The notes under the pieces: generated by a model | Databases searched by the model: none | Seen by the model: the letters and a program-made list of their open reading frames with translations, nothing else | What the model was told of the DNA's origin: nothing | Shown here: in pieces, positions 42,110 through 54,053 of the stretch | Numbering within the stretch: the first letter of the stretch is position 1 | Layout: every line of letters starts with the position of its first letter | Assembly (NCBI GenBank): GCA_013350335.1 | Contig: CM023540.1 | Location: forward strand, 3,100,001 to 3,164,000 | From: Chimonanthus salicifolius | Taxonomy: Eukaryota > Streptophyta > Magnoliopsida > Laurales > Calycanthaceae | Reading direction: 5' to 3' | Length of the DNA: 64,000 nt | Made by a program: the position numbers and the translations under genes

Positions 42110-43413
42110 TCATATCTTCTTTTTCATCAAATCATTAGCTTTTGCAGAGTTCATGCGGAATAATTAAGCCAACCGAGACTCCATTTCCTTTTCTTTTCCT
42201 ATGTCCTTGGCTGAGGAATACCATAATTTTCCACCACGAAGGTACTCAGAAATTGATCCGTCGGGATGGACATGAGAGTCAGGGTCCCATCGAGGATGAA
42301 GGTTCTCAAGGGGTACACCTTCGTCATCAAGATTTTCGTCAGGATCATGATTAGAATCCCAATCATGCTGATCACCTTTCTTTTTTGGCAAATATTCTTC
42401 TAAAATCTGTTTAATGTTTTTCAAATTCAACAGACATATCCATAGGATCAAGGGATTTTTCACGAGCAATTTCTTTAGCAATTTTCTTGGCAAAGAGATC
42501 AGCCATGACAGTTTCATTCTTAAGAGGCTTTTCATCTGAAAGAGGATCATTAGTCTTTTCAGGAGGAAAGATTTGATTCAAAATTCTCTCACAAGTATCA
42601 TTCTCGATTTTAGGCCACCATTTTTGGTACATAGTTTGAAAAAGACAAGTGTGACCATATAAATCTTTTTTCACCTCAAATTTCCATTGGAGAATGTATG
42701 GAATATGGAACTTCGCAAAGAAACGAAGAACATTAATCATATCACAAGAGACCTTTTCTTCAACTTGGCCAAATTTAATAAATAGATAACGAAAATTATC
42801 AGGAAGGAATTTTCCTGGGAAGCACCAAAATGAGACCACCAAGTGAAGAGAAACCAAGATGGGAAATTGCGGTGAATAGGAGTGACATCAGGACTTTTTT
42901 CTTTGAATCTAATAAACCAAGAATGACTGTACTGACGATTTTACCACATTAACGCAAACTTCCATGCGTCAATACAATCCTAATAATTAAAGAACTCAGT
43001 TGAATTATAGAGCTGGACTGGTCTTGTCATGTAAAGAGGACCATCCCAATCTTCCTTAGTGAGGATTTTAAGAATAGTGAACTTTGAATAGGTGATGATA
43101 CCATTTGCATTTTTGTTGTGGAAGATGAGGAAGCTTTTCGTCTGATGTAAAATATTGAGATACCATTCACGGGTTTTCTCTTGTCCAGGGAATAATAATG
43201 AAGTCCCTTTCCAAAGAGAAAATATACATTATCTTCAATAGATCTTTCTTCCATAAGACAATCTGAAGTAACAAGAATTCTGTTACCAATGTAAAGATAT
43301 AATTCTGATTGACTTGGGTCTTTTGTTGGAGTAAAACCCTTTTGGTTCTCTTCTTGTTCTGCCAATTTCTCCTTTCCTTTCTTCTGGATGAACGGAGAAG
43401 AACTACTCGCCAT
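42110..43413 (-). pseudogene. Unit F terminal ORF
   Basis: ATG 43411-43413 to TGA 42110-42112. Two main breaks: a missing base in DKRKTREW (about 43182), which shifts into PVNGISIFYIRR, and a frame change near 42417 in the SVEFEEKIKQ segment. The HIPYILQWKFEVKKDLYGHT and DENLDDEGVPLENLHPRW blocks are intact. A one-base gain near 42808 breaks the WWSHFGASRK junction. Confidence 0.85.
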
Positions 43414-45335
43414 TTTGTCTTCCCTGAAGAAATTCTCTAGTAAGAAAGTCAGGAAGAGAATTAGAATTTCCATTGATAAATTCAATTTTGAATTCAAAGA
43501 TGGATAAAATGGTTTGCCATCTAGCAAATATTTGATTAGAGACATGATTTTTGACATCTTTTTCTAAAATTTCTTTTGCAGCCTTGGCATCCACTATGAT
43601 GAGAAATTCTCTGTTTAGTAAATCATGTTGGAATTTTGTCACAGAGAGTACAATGGCAAGAACTTCCTTTTTGATGGTTGAATATTTTTTCTGAGCTTCA
43701 TTCAAGAGGCCAGAATTAAATCTTATTAATTATTCTTTGGAATCTTTTTGTTGCAGTAAAATTCCACCATAACCAATGTCAGAAGCATATGTTTGTACTA
43801 TTTTGAAAGCTTCTGAATCAGATAAAGATGTAAGGAAGAATTTTAACTCTTTCTTTAATCTTCTTTACAGCATTGGTATGATTTGAAGTCCATTCTTTAG
43901 GGTTTTTCTTTAATCTTTCTTGGAGGAGTTTTCTATCTTTTGCCAAGTCTTGATAGAAGAAGGCTACATAATTTAAACATCCAAGAAATCTTTGTAACAT
44001 ATTTTTGTCTTTGATTTCATCTGGGAACTTCTCAGCAAATTGAATTACTCTGTTGGTTGGAGTAATTTTTCTGTCTTCTATTTCAAATCCTAAGAATCTT
44101 ATTTTCTATTGGAACAAATTCATTTTCCTTTTGGACATGACTAGATCATTTTCTTTTATAATTCTTTTGAATATATTCAAATGGTTCCAATGTTGATTTA
44201 CTGATTCAGAAAAGATAAGAATATCATCAATGTAAGCAATGGTAAATTGAGTATAGGATGAAAAGATGTTATTCATGATATTTTGACATTCAGATGGGGC
44301 ATTTTTTAATCCAAAGGGCATGACATTCCATTCATAATGTCCCATGGGTACTGCAAATGCAGTTTTATATCTATCTTCTTCTTTTATCTGAATCTGCCAA
44401 AATCCTGATTTTAAGTCAAATTTTGAAAATATTTTGGCATTATTTAGCCTATTAAGTAAGTCTTGTGTATTAGGTAAAGGATACCTAATAGATTGCAATA
44501 CTTTGTTTAAAGGCTTGTAATTGATTACCAATCTTGGAACTCCTCTTTCGATTTCAGCAGCTTTTTCGACATAGAATGCCGTACAGCTCCAAGGGGAGTT
44601 GTTTTTTTGATCAATCTATTTTTTAATAAATCACTTCTTTATTTTTGACAAAGTTTTAAATGTTTTGCATCCATTTGGGATGGACGAGCTTTTGTAGGAA
44701 TATCCTTTTCATCAAACCCTTTAATATACAGTAGACTTACAATATGCCTCTTTCTATTCCAGAATGCAGAGGGCAATTCAGAGCAGCATTCAATTTCAAA
44801 TTGCTCTCTGAGATTTTTTATTTTTTCTTTAAACTCTTCTTTCTCCAAATTTTTTGTAATTTGGGCAATTTTTATTTCACTCTTTAGCCCATTTACATAA
44901 TTTTCTTTAGTAGCAATAATTTGGTTTATCTTTTGAATTTTTGTTTCACAAGGATCATCTATAAAATCAAGGTTTATATCCATGCCTTTGATATTTGTAG
45001 AGATTCCTCTGGTGTTTACTGAAAAGGGTTGGATTAGCAGAATAAATGGGGATCCAAGAAGTACCTCATTAACAATGTCTCCTGAAATAATGAAGGGTGA
45101 GGTAACACAGACTCCTTGGAAGCAAACATGAACATTTGGAATTTTTCTTTCTATGGAAATACTTGTTCCATTGGCAGCAGAAACAAATTGTTTTGATTCA
45201 CTTGTTAATTCAATAGGAACAACTCCTAATCTAATGACATTTAAATCTGCTCCAGTGTCAATAATGGCATTAACAATTTTCTCAAAAAAATTTATTTTTC
45301 TTTTCACCTTGACTCTACACTGTTGATAGATGCAT
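43403..45335 (-). pseudogene. Unit F pol: protease, RT, RNase H
   Basis: ATG 45333-45335. The protease IIDTGADLNVIRLGVVP is intact in a 236-codon frame. RT has FSKFDLKSGFWQIQ, MPFGLKNAPSECQ and AYIDDILIF (YIDD intact). The RNase H acidic residue is changed (QTYASD). Frameshifts near 44615, 44110 and 43830. Ends at TAG 43403 with the usual 11-base overlap. Confidence 0.92.
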
Positions 45336-46282
45336 TTAGTAGGGATCACTCCAGTATAAACTCTGCTAATTTCTCCTTTAATTCTTTGGACAAATTTTTC
45401 TTCATTGTATTCTCCAAAAGCACCATCATTTTCAAGTAAAGTGACTCTTTCATTAAGTTCATTTTGCCTTTTGGTTAATTCTAATCTTAACTCTCTGATC
45501 TCTCTTTTTTGGTCATTTAGTTCTCTTTGTAGATCTCCAAGATTTAATGGTTTGTTTATAGTATGAATTTTTTTCAGCTCTATTCATAAGGTCAATTAAG
45601 GAATAAGTTGGCGTATGAAATGTTTTTTTTGTCCTTTTTGGATAATATGGGGTTTCATCATTTTTCAGTTGTGAACTTTCTCCTTCTTCTTCCCCTCCCA
45701 ATTTTGAAATTTGATTTAAAAATTGAACTTTTTTCTTTGGATCAAGGATATTATCAATCATTTCAAGGAGCAATTTTTGAGGGGTAGTTAGGACACGAAT
45801 ATGTACACCTAGATCCTCATCAGAGGGGTAATGACCATTCTCCCTCAGTACCATCATCATCAAAATTACATGTACATGCTTGAAATTATTTAATGAGTTG
45901 AAGATGAGGAACATTTTCTTCAACACTGGATTCATTAGTTGATGAGCTAGACTCATGTTCTTATTGGGGATTTAATTTAGAGTCTTCTCTATCAGAAATT
46001 TCTTCATCATCCTCTTTAGTAATTTTTCGAAGTTTCTTCATAGGATATTTTTCCTTTTTGAAACATTTGTTTGAATAATGACCTTTTTTTCCACAAGTAT
46101 AGCAAGTAGGTATTTTTCCAGTTGGGTTTTCTCTTTTAGGATATTTTTTAGATTTTCTTTTGAATAAAGGAGTATCATAATTTTTCTTTGAAAATGGTCT
46201 CTTGTATCTACTTAGATTTATATTTCTTTATCATTTTATTTATTCTTTCAGGGATAAATCTAAAACGTGAAGGTTTTCTTTT
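45241..46282 (-). pseudogene. Unit F zinc-knuckle/coiled-coil ORF
   Basis: Knuckle CYTCGKKGHYSNKC (about 46060-46105), basic and acidic runs, LNQISKLGGEEEGESSQ, YSLIDLMNRAEK, then a one-base insertion near 45573 before the coiled coil. A TAA replaces a codon before SKLNPQ-type sequence near 45965. It overlaps pol in a different frame. Confidence 0.82.
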
Positions 46283-47546
46283 TTATTCTGGTGTTTGGTC
46301 CAAACCAAATTGGAAGCAGAAATCTCCTAATTCTCTATTTCCAGCATATTTTCTCATTATTTCAGCTTGTTTACTGATCTTTAAGTCAGTACAGAGCGCA
46401 ATGCCGACCTTATTAATCCTTTGTATAATGCCTTTGAATGTCAGCATGCTGTAATTAATAGTACCATGCATTTCTTCTCTCAAGGAGTTACGCACCTTTT
46501 CAGCAAACAAGGGTGGTAATCCAGAGATGAACCTTTCTTTCCAAATATCAGAATTACAATCATTTTGTTGGTATACCTTTGATAAAAATACGTCTTTATA
46601 GCAACGAAATTCTCCTAAAGTTCTACATCTTAAACGATGCAATTGCTTGCCGATTTTTCTCCTTTCTAAAAGCAATTCCTCCAGTGAATTCATTAAGGAT
46701 GCATAAAAGTAGGACGCTGACACAGTCAGATTGTGTTTCATAATTTTCAGGGATTTGACTAGTGCCTGCTTCAAGTTTGATGTTGGGATCTACTAAATTT
46801 CCTGTAATTTTATCTCTGTATATGATTCTTCCATATTCATCTAATTTGACAGCATTTTCAATTTCAAGTCTTTGGGCTCCAGATAATCCATAATTCCACC
46901 ATCCTCTTAATATTCCATTGAAAGAGGTAGTTGTCATGAGGAAAATGTTTCTTGGAGTATTTCTTCTAACTTCACAAGCATTGGAATATATCAGCATACT
47001 ATGAACCATTTGGATGATTTAGTATTCAGTTAATCCATCTAGATTCCATTCATATAAAGAATTTCCCGAATATGATAGGTCCTGAGTATACGTATATGGG
47101 GCTTCATCAAGTTGCAGATCTACAGGAGTTGGTCTGGAATAATAATTCTTTGTTGTTGGCAATTCAGCTTGGGGATTCCATTTCTTTAGGCGATTTACTA
47201 GCAAATTCCCTACTGCAGAGACTCTGAGGATACTAAATCCTTTTCCTCCAACATTGAGACTTTCCATTCTAGTAGTTAATTCTTTTTGCATTTCATCTGT
47301 CATTTTAAATGGTCCTTCTTGCAAAATGAATCCTGATGGCAATTTTCTATGAACATATATCGCATTTGCAGGGATTTCTTCTGAACTTTCTTCTTTTCCT
47401 TTACTGAATTCTGGTTTTGCTCTAATTGTTCTTTCTATCCTATCTGTTTGTTCTCTAATGGTTAATATGGATAGATTGGTATAATTATTTTGTTCAATTA
47501 TATCTCCAAGGCTTTTTGCTACGTCAATACCATTTATTTCAGTTTT
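46283..47546 (-). pseudogene. Unit F capsid region
   Basis: Bounded by FE-TAA (47547-47549) and TPE-TAA (46283-46285) in the same frame. The frame continues open upstream from the first stop through KTEINGIDVAKSLGDIIEQN. Contains FKMTDEMQKELTTRMESLNV, LTEY-TAA-IIQMVHS (shared with E), RIIYRDKITGNLVDPNIKLE and ERFISGLPPLFAEKVRNSL. A one-base insertion lies near 46650. Confidence 0.87.
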
Positions 47547-48655
47547 TTATTCAAATATGGATCCATCTTTGATAGGCATAGCATAATTCTTGGTTTCTTT
47601 TGAGGTGAAAATATCAAGTTTCTTCCATGGTGGTTTAGATCTTTGAATCTCTTTTCCTTCAACGTCTTTCCATGTCCTAGACGTTCTTCCAATAACTCTT
47701 ACGTGTTTTGGACTTTGGGTTTCTTCTTCTTTGATTTTCCCTTTCTTAAAGCATTCCATAAACGAATCAAAGAAATGTATATTTCTTTCTTCTTCTTCCA
47801 TTTGGTAATACCATAACTCTCTCATTTTTTATTTTTCTTCTAAGTTAAATCTTTTGAAGAACCAATTTTTCAAAGGGTGATTTTTCAAATTTTCTCTAAG
47901 GTATGGTTTATCTATTTCGAATCTTTTGACAAGTTCTTCCTCAGGCTTTGGATACTCACCATTCTTATGACTCCATGGAGGAAATCATTCTCACAAGGGT
48001 TGTAGGTTCTTTCTGACGAGGTTCTTTTATACACAGGATGTTCAATTCCACTTTTTTTGTTTCTAAAAACCCATTGATCCATTTCTTCTTTCTCACTACT
48101 TTTTTTATCATCATCAACTTCTTCTAATTTAAAACTTTTTCTTCCTTCAGTGTAGCCAGCAAAGCTTCTCCTTGCTCGTTCGATCTTTCTTCTAAAATTA
48201 ACCTTAACATTTCCATTTGGTAATTTGACTATGCTTTACAAATCATCTTTTATTTCATTAACTCTTGGCATAACATCTTCTATTTGCCAATTTCTTGGGA
48301 GAACAACTTCTCCCCAACTGATAACTTTTGGGATAAACACATTATTATTAATGTTTGTTTCCATAAGAACTGTGGTTTTTTCTTTATCAACTTTATCATT
48401 GTATGCTATCATGGGAAACACAGAGATCATGGATTTGTAGAACACACGATAGACTATAGCAAAAGGTTTACTTCTTGGACTCATTTTTAATCTTTTACTT
48501 TGGAATCCAATTGTTGCACAATCAAGGACATCATCATCATGAGCATCAACTATGATGTTTGGGAAACAATTAAAATAAACAGGTCCATGGCAGAGACTTG
48601 ATTCAATCATGGCATACAGAGAGTCATCAAACTCGTCATGTCTCTGATCTCGCAC
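47547..48655 (-). pseudogene. Unit F movement protein, 3' two-thirds
   Basis: Opens at the Gypsy-2 insertion with RDQRHDEFDDSLYAMIESSL, then YFNCFPNIIVDAHDDDVLDC, IGFQSKRLKMSPRSKPFA, VLPRNWQIEDVMPRVNEIK, and runs without a stop from SSEKE into EMDQWVF (unit A has a stop there). Frame changes near 48238 and 47950. Ends at FE-TAA 47547-47549. Confidence 0.87.
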
Positions 48656-48743
48656 TGTAACACCCCGCCCTTTTAACTCTAATAATCAAAGTTTAATTTT
48701 TTTATAATAATAACAAGTGATCAGGGCGGGATGTCACGACGCG

Positions 48744-48779
48744 AGTTAAGTTCTGACTTCAAAAGTCCGACCCTTAACT
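48744..48779 (-). repeat. Class III hairpin in Gypsy-2 3' LTR
   Basis: AGTTAAG ... CTTAACT perfect outer arms. Inner GACTT/AAGTC pairing is kept with one mismatch beyond. 36 nt. Confidence 0.82.
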
Positions 48780-49279
48780 GGCCAAGCCCATGTGCGTATG
48801 AACTAAGTCCATAAGAACTGATTCACACATGGTACCAATGATACTTGCGGAATAAACTTAATCTTAGTCTAACTGCAGGTTATAATAGATCCTAAGACTA
48901 CTCCATTTTACATCTTTAGATAGCAAAGCACATAATCATATTCTCCAAAATTACTAAAATAACCTTAGACTAACATTCATTCCAAACCATCCAAAATAAA
49001 TCAAACCATAGTAAAAGGCCATTCAAAGCCCAAGCTTCTAGGCTTGGTTTCCTTCACGATCCTCGTTCTTCCCCTTTCATGTGTCATCCACTAAGGATAG
49101 AGATAGGGCATTAGATCAACGCGCCCAGTAGGTTTTTCCGATTAGGTCTACCACAAGGTTAGTAACAAAACATGCAAATAATAGAATAATACATGTTCAT
49201 CAAAATCTCATAAAAACAATGCTATGTATGAAATGCACATGTAATGAGTCCCACCCATCACAAATATACATAGCTTCCT

Positions 49280-49382
49280 CTTGACGGGATTCTCATCGTC
49301 AAGGTACCCCACAGTGGTCTTTTGGACTCCCCGATGGAGTGTGGCCTCCGGATTCCTCTTGATGGGATTCTCATCATCAAGG
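49280..49382 (-). repeat. Class II hairpin pair in Gypsy-2 3' LTR
   Basis: 49280-49303 has arms CTTGACG/CGTCAAG; 49359-49382 has arms CTTGATG/CATCAAG. The two tandem units differ by one base pair changed on both arms (C-G to T-A). Confidence 0.88.
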
Positions 49383-51526
49383 TACCCCACAGTGGTCTTT
49401 CGGACTCCCCGACGGAGTGTGGCCTCCGGTTTCCATAATCATCACTCCATGCCATGCATGAGATGCCAATGTGTTCATGCCATTGTAAATACATCTTATC
49501 ATACAAAACCATTTTGAAACATAATAGCTTAGCACATAATTCATCAAAACTATGATAAAACAACAAATATAAGTGTGGTTCAAAAAGGTAGGAAACCTAC
49601 ACAAATGTCACTTAGATTAACCGTTCTTTTGAACCGTCACTCGTTTACGACTTGTACACCGTTCAAGCAAGTCCCGTTACCCTGTTTATATAACAACAAA
49701 TCAATCATATGTCCATATAATTTCCAACTTAGTCTAAGTCCCAAAATCCACTTTGTGGGGTTCGGCCATACCCCATGGCCGAACCTCACCCATTTAAATT
49801 TTGGTCTCTCTTTTATTTAACTAAAACCATTCAATTAACTCAAACTTCCAAATGAACTTTGGTAGGGTTCGGCCATACAACATGGCCGAACCTTACCACT
49901 TTGGTTTTGGCCCATATTTCAAATCCTTTGGTCATTTCATCTTTGATCATTTCACCTTTGACCATTTCATCCAGATTTACAATAATGCCACTATCTAATC
50001 TTTGTCTAATTTTTCTTAAAAACTAAAGTCCATAACCAATCCTCCTTAGTGGGGTTCGGCCATACAACATGGCCGAACCTCATCACTTGATTTGGTCCTT
50101 TAAATCCTCCATTCATCCTTCTCCAATTACATTATGAATTAACCCTAAATCTGTAGTGGCCCGGAATTTTTAAATTAATATAAATGTGGATATTATTTAT
50201 TTTAGTGATGGAAATTAGAAAATTTACGGATTAGATGGTAAATGGGCCAAAGTTTGGGCAAAGGCCCAAGTATGGCCCAATGGATTATGGAGTTGATTTA
50301 AATTCATTTAAAGGGACAATGAGGGTTAAAAGGGTCAAGGATGGTCAAATTAGGTCAAATACCCATTTGGGACCCAATGGGTCCAGATGGTTAAGCTCTA
50401 AGGTAAATGGGTAAGATGAAAGTGTAATTGGGCCATGGGCCCAATGGTGATTCATTTAGAATGAATGGAACGGAATTTAAATTATCTAAGCTATTTGGAA
50501 TTAAACCAAGGTGATGTGGCCAAGTGGGACCCACCTCCACCTCATCAAGTGGGGTGGCGTGTGGGCCAAGGTTTGGTGGGGCCGGCCACCATGGTGGAAT
50601 TAGTCAATCATGGTTGGATGTATGAAGGTGATTTAAGTAAATGGAATTAAGTTAAAATGGGAATTAATTAAATTAACCTAAGTTAATTATCTAGTTAATT
50701 AATTAAATAAATTATTCAAATGAGGGTCAAAGGTGGTCAAATGGTCAAAGGACCCAAAGCCATGTTATCTTTAAAGACACCAAAACGTTGGGCATGGTAC
50801 CATAAAGCATAAAGTAAAAAAAAAAATGAAAATATCCCATGGGTTGGTGGGAGGAGTTATTGTGGAAAATATCTTAAGCAATCAAGAGGTGAGATGACTT
50901 TTCATCTCACTCTCTCCATTCCAACGAGCTCTTCACTCTCTCCCTCTTTTCATCTCTACCACCGTCCCACACTAGGAGATGAAAGAAAGGAAGAAAACCA
51001 AGAGAAAGAAGAAGAAAAGTTTGGAAGAAAAGAGAGGGAAGTGCAAGGGTAAGCCATTACACCAAGGTCAAGACTAGGTACTTGTGTTTTTTTTCTCATC
51101 TCCATCCTCTTTTCTCTCTCTCTCAATTTAAACCCTAACTTGGCTGATCCTAAGATTGGGGGTTTCCACCATTGATCAAGCCTCTTGACCTATTAAAGAT
51201 CAAGAGGAAGGAGAGAGGAGGGTAAGGAAACCGACGGGAGCGGCGGAAGTCGGAGGAGACGACGGATTGTGAGTATTTCTTAAACAAGAAATTTTGGATT
51301 TTTAGGGTTTAAGATTTGGAAATTATTTTTGTAGAATTTAATGGTGGTTACATAAATTTATGCCATGGATGTTAAACCCATCAAATGAGAGGGTGGAAGA
51401 TGGAGGAAACCCTAAATGGGTAAATTAGGGTTAGGGTAAGAAAATAAATAAATGGATTATGTGCATTGGGTAATTTATGAAATTAAGAATGGAATTAGGT
51501 TATTGAAAGGAAATCATGGGCCATAG

Positions 51527-52178
51527 GGTTCGGCCATGTAGCATGGCCGAACCCCATGGGGGGTGATTAGCTAGTTGATGTAAATAATTAGGGTTTTAAA
51601 GAATGGAAGACAATGAGGGTTTCTAGCTAATGAAATTTAGGGTTGTAAATGAAGGCATGTGGGTAAGTTTTAAAATGGTTTTATGATGAAAATGCAAATG
51701 GATTTTATGGCATTGGAAGGTATAAAAGAGAGTGATATATGAACCAAGGGTTCGGCCATGGTGTATGGCCGAACCCTAGGTTGTTGTGTGTGAAGTTAAT
51801 TAGGGTTTTAGGGTATGAAGCCATGGAAAAATGGGAAGATTGATGAAATTAATATTTTGGTGAATGTAGGTATTTTGGAGCAATGAATGGTGGATCATGA
51901 ACCATGGGTTCGGCCATGGTAAATGGCCGAACCCTATGGTGATGTAATGGTGATCAAATGATGGGTTTAAAGGATGGAAAAGATGGATTAATGTGTTAAT
52001 GAGTTAGGGTTTCAAATGAACAAATGTAGTGATCCAAATGGGGCTAAGAGTGGTGGTTTAAGAGTGTGATTTAAGCCACCTCAAGGAAGGATTTATTTTG
52101 GATCTAAATGGTGTAAATAGATCCAAGAAAAATGGGGAAAGGACACCACGGGTTCGGCCATGGTGGATGGCCGAACCC
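51527..52178 (+). repeat. Class I palindrome array in LTR 4 (four copies)
   Basis: GGGTTCGGCCATG ... ATGGCCGAACCC at about 51527, 51749, 51907 and 52150. Loops contain GTAG, GTGT, GTAA and GTGG. Unique AT-rich sequence separates them. Confidence 0.88.
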
Positions 52179-53310
52179 ATGGCCCAATTGTGATCCATTT
52201 TGGTGGGTTAAATTGGATGATGAATGGTGTGTGTGTGTGGCCTCCAAAGGAAATGAATGAGTAATGGACTCATTGAAGTTAAACACATGAGGTAAATCCC
52301 ATATGAAGAGTTGATGAATTAGGTATTTTGAACCCATGGCCATTGGTGAACCATTTAAAGGGTTAAGTATGGGGTTATGGATGGGTTTAAATGAATAATG
52401 GTGAAATTAATAAAAAGACTAATTTTAATGATGTTATGACATGGTTCAATGGGTCATTAATGGACCTAAGTTAGGGATCTAAGTCTATGATCAATTATGG
52501 ATTAAGTCACGCATGGATAAACGAGTGTTTAATCATGGAAAATGAGGTAGTGGCAAAACCGTAATTAGTGGCCAAATTCAAGAATTCCATGGAAATTGAT
52601 CATGGACTTAGGGGATCTAATGTAATAACCTTATAAGTGATTAATAAAGCCTAGGGTGGCCGAATTTTAAGACTTATGGGATTAAAAGGTTTAATAGATG
52701 ACATGGGACCCACAAAACCTAAATAGTGACCGGTTTTTCATATGGGCTTAGAAATGGTTAAAACTTGAACTGATTTGGAAATTTAATAAGGTATTGGATA
52801 TCGCGGGCAGTACGCGTGACGGTAGTCGGACTATCGGACGAAAACGAAACGAAGACGCTAGTCTGTATTCGGTAGGATTCTAACCTTTTTGTAAGCCATA
52901 GATTGAGTGATGGTTGCTTTGAATTATCTTGGAGATTATATGGGTTGTTTTAATATTGGTTTTGAATTATGTATTATGTAGGGGTTTTTACTTGATTCAT
53001 TCCGGTAAGCATATGATTGGTTTAAAATAGGTTTTAATGCTATGATGTGATTATGGAGGCTTTGCTTGATCTATTTTGGGTAATCAAGTTATATGTTTTA
53101 TTGATGGGATTTTCTTTAAATGTCATTGTTTGTTATTATATTCATTACATGGCATATGGCATCTACATCTCATGCATGGCATGGGAGGGATATGACAGGG
53201 GAAGGATGAAATGAAACCGGAGTCCATGCTCCGTCGGGGCGACCGATAAACAGACATGGAGATATTTTGATGTGTTTGATGTATCAGGGATGTTGTATGT
53301 AATTATGATA

Positions 53311-53481
53311 CCTTGATGATGGTTCTTCCATCAAGGGAGAGGATTTGTGATTGTTTTATATCTGGACGAGGTTTTGCCGTCCAGGGGAATGATTTGTGAT
53401 TGTTTTATATCTAGACGAGGTTTTGCCGTCCAGGGGGATGATTTGTGATTGTTTGTATCTTGATGAGGTTTTGCCGTCAAG
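53311..53481 (+). repeat. Four tandem class II hairpins in LTR 4
   Basis: 53311-53336 CCTTGATG/CATCAAGG; 53362-53384 CTGGACG/CGTCCAG; 53411-53433 CTAGACG/CGTCCAG (one mismatch); 53459-53481 CTTGATG/CGTCAAG (one wobble). Period about 49 bp. Stem changes G to T and C to A occur on both arms together. Confidence 0.9.
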
Positions 53482-54016
53482 GGGGATATGACAGCATGAT
53501 GGTATGGATGATGGGTGGGATTCATAACACAGACACCCATGGCATAGCATTCATTTTATGGTCTTCGTTATGTATTATCTATATGCTTTGTTATCACTAA
53601 TCCATGTGTTAGCCCTACTCGGAGTCCTACTGGGCGCGTGGTCTAACGCCCTACTTCTACCCTAGCTGACGATGCAGGAGATGGCGGAACGGAAGGACAG
53701 GACGGGAGTCAAGCTTAGGAGCTTGGGAAGGCGGACTAATTATTTTGTTTAAGTTTATTTTGGGAAAATGTGCATTTGTATAATTTAGCTTGTCGGAAAT
53801 GTAATAACTTAGATGTCTTGCTATGTTTTAAAAATTATTTTGGAAAGTACGGTATAAGGGCATTTTAGTAATTTAATGGATATCTCTTCCTGTTATCTGA
53901 AAATTGGTAGAATAGTGTCTAGTATCATCCACATTGATTTTTATGTGTTGCGAGCTTACTTTCTACGCGTGAACCGTACTCGTGGATTTATGTTCCACGC
54001 ACGCATAGGGTTGGCC

Positions 54017-54053
54017 AGTTAAGGGCCGGGCTTTAGAAGCTCGGAACTTAACT
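54017..54053 (+). repeat. Class III hairpin in LTR 4
   Basis: AGTTAAG ... CTTAACT outer arms, inner CCGGGCTT/AAGCTCGG with one wobble, loop TAG. 37 nt, followed by CTCGTGTCGTGACG. Confidence 0.87.

Larger units (their letters stand above)
42081..48655 (-). mobile_element. Endogenous pararetrovirus unit F, interrupted by Gypsy-2
   Basis: From the E boundary to 48655, where Gypsy-2 is inserted in the movement-protein gene. The remaining 5' part (movement-protein N-terminus, small ORFs, leader) should lie beyond the right window edge, past Gypsy-2. Shares the LTEY-stop capsid mutation with E. Confidence 0.92.

Noticed and set aside
4827..48655. A replication-competent endogenous virus
   Set aside because: Every unit has stops, frameshifts or deletions in pol, movement protein or capsid. 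No unit is intact.
49208..49604. Several overlapping ORFs on both strands around 49.2-49.6 kb and 61.8-62.1 kb
   Set aside because: They follow the duplicated class II hairpin units of the Gypsy-2 LTRs and are open by chance in every frame.
53331..53550. Two overlapping ORFs with repeated GKTSSRYK-type peptides
   Set aside because: The peptide repeats are translations of the class II hairpin repeats in solo LTR 4. They appear in two frames and have no homologue.
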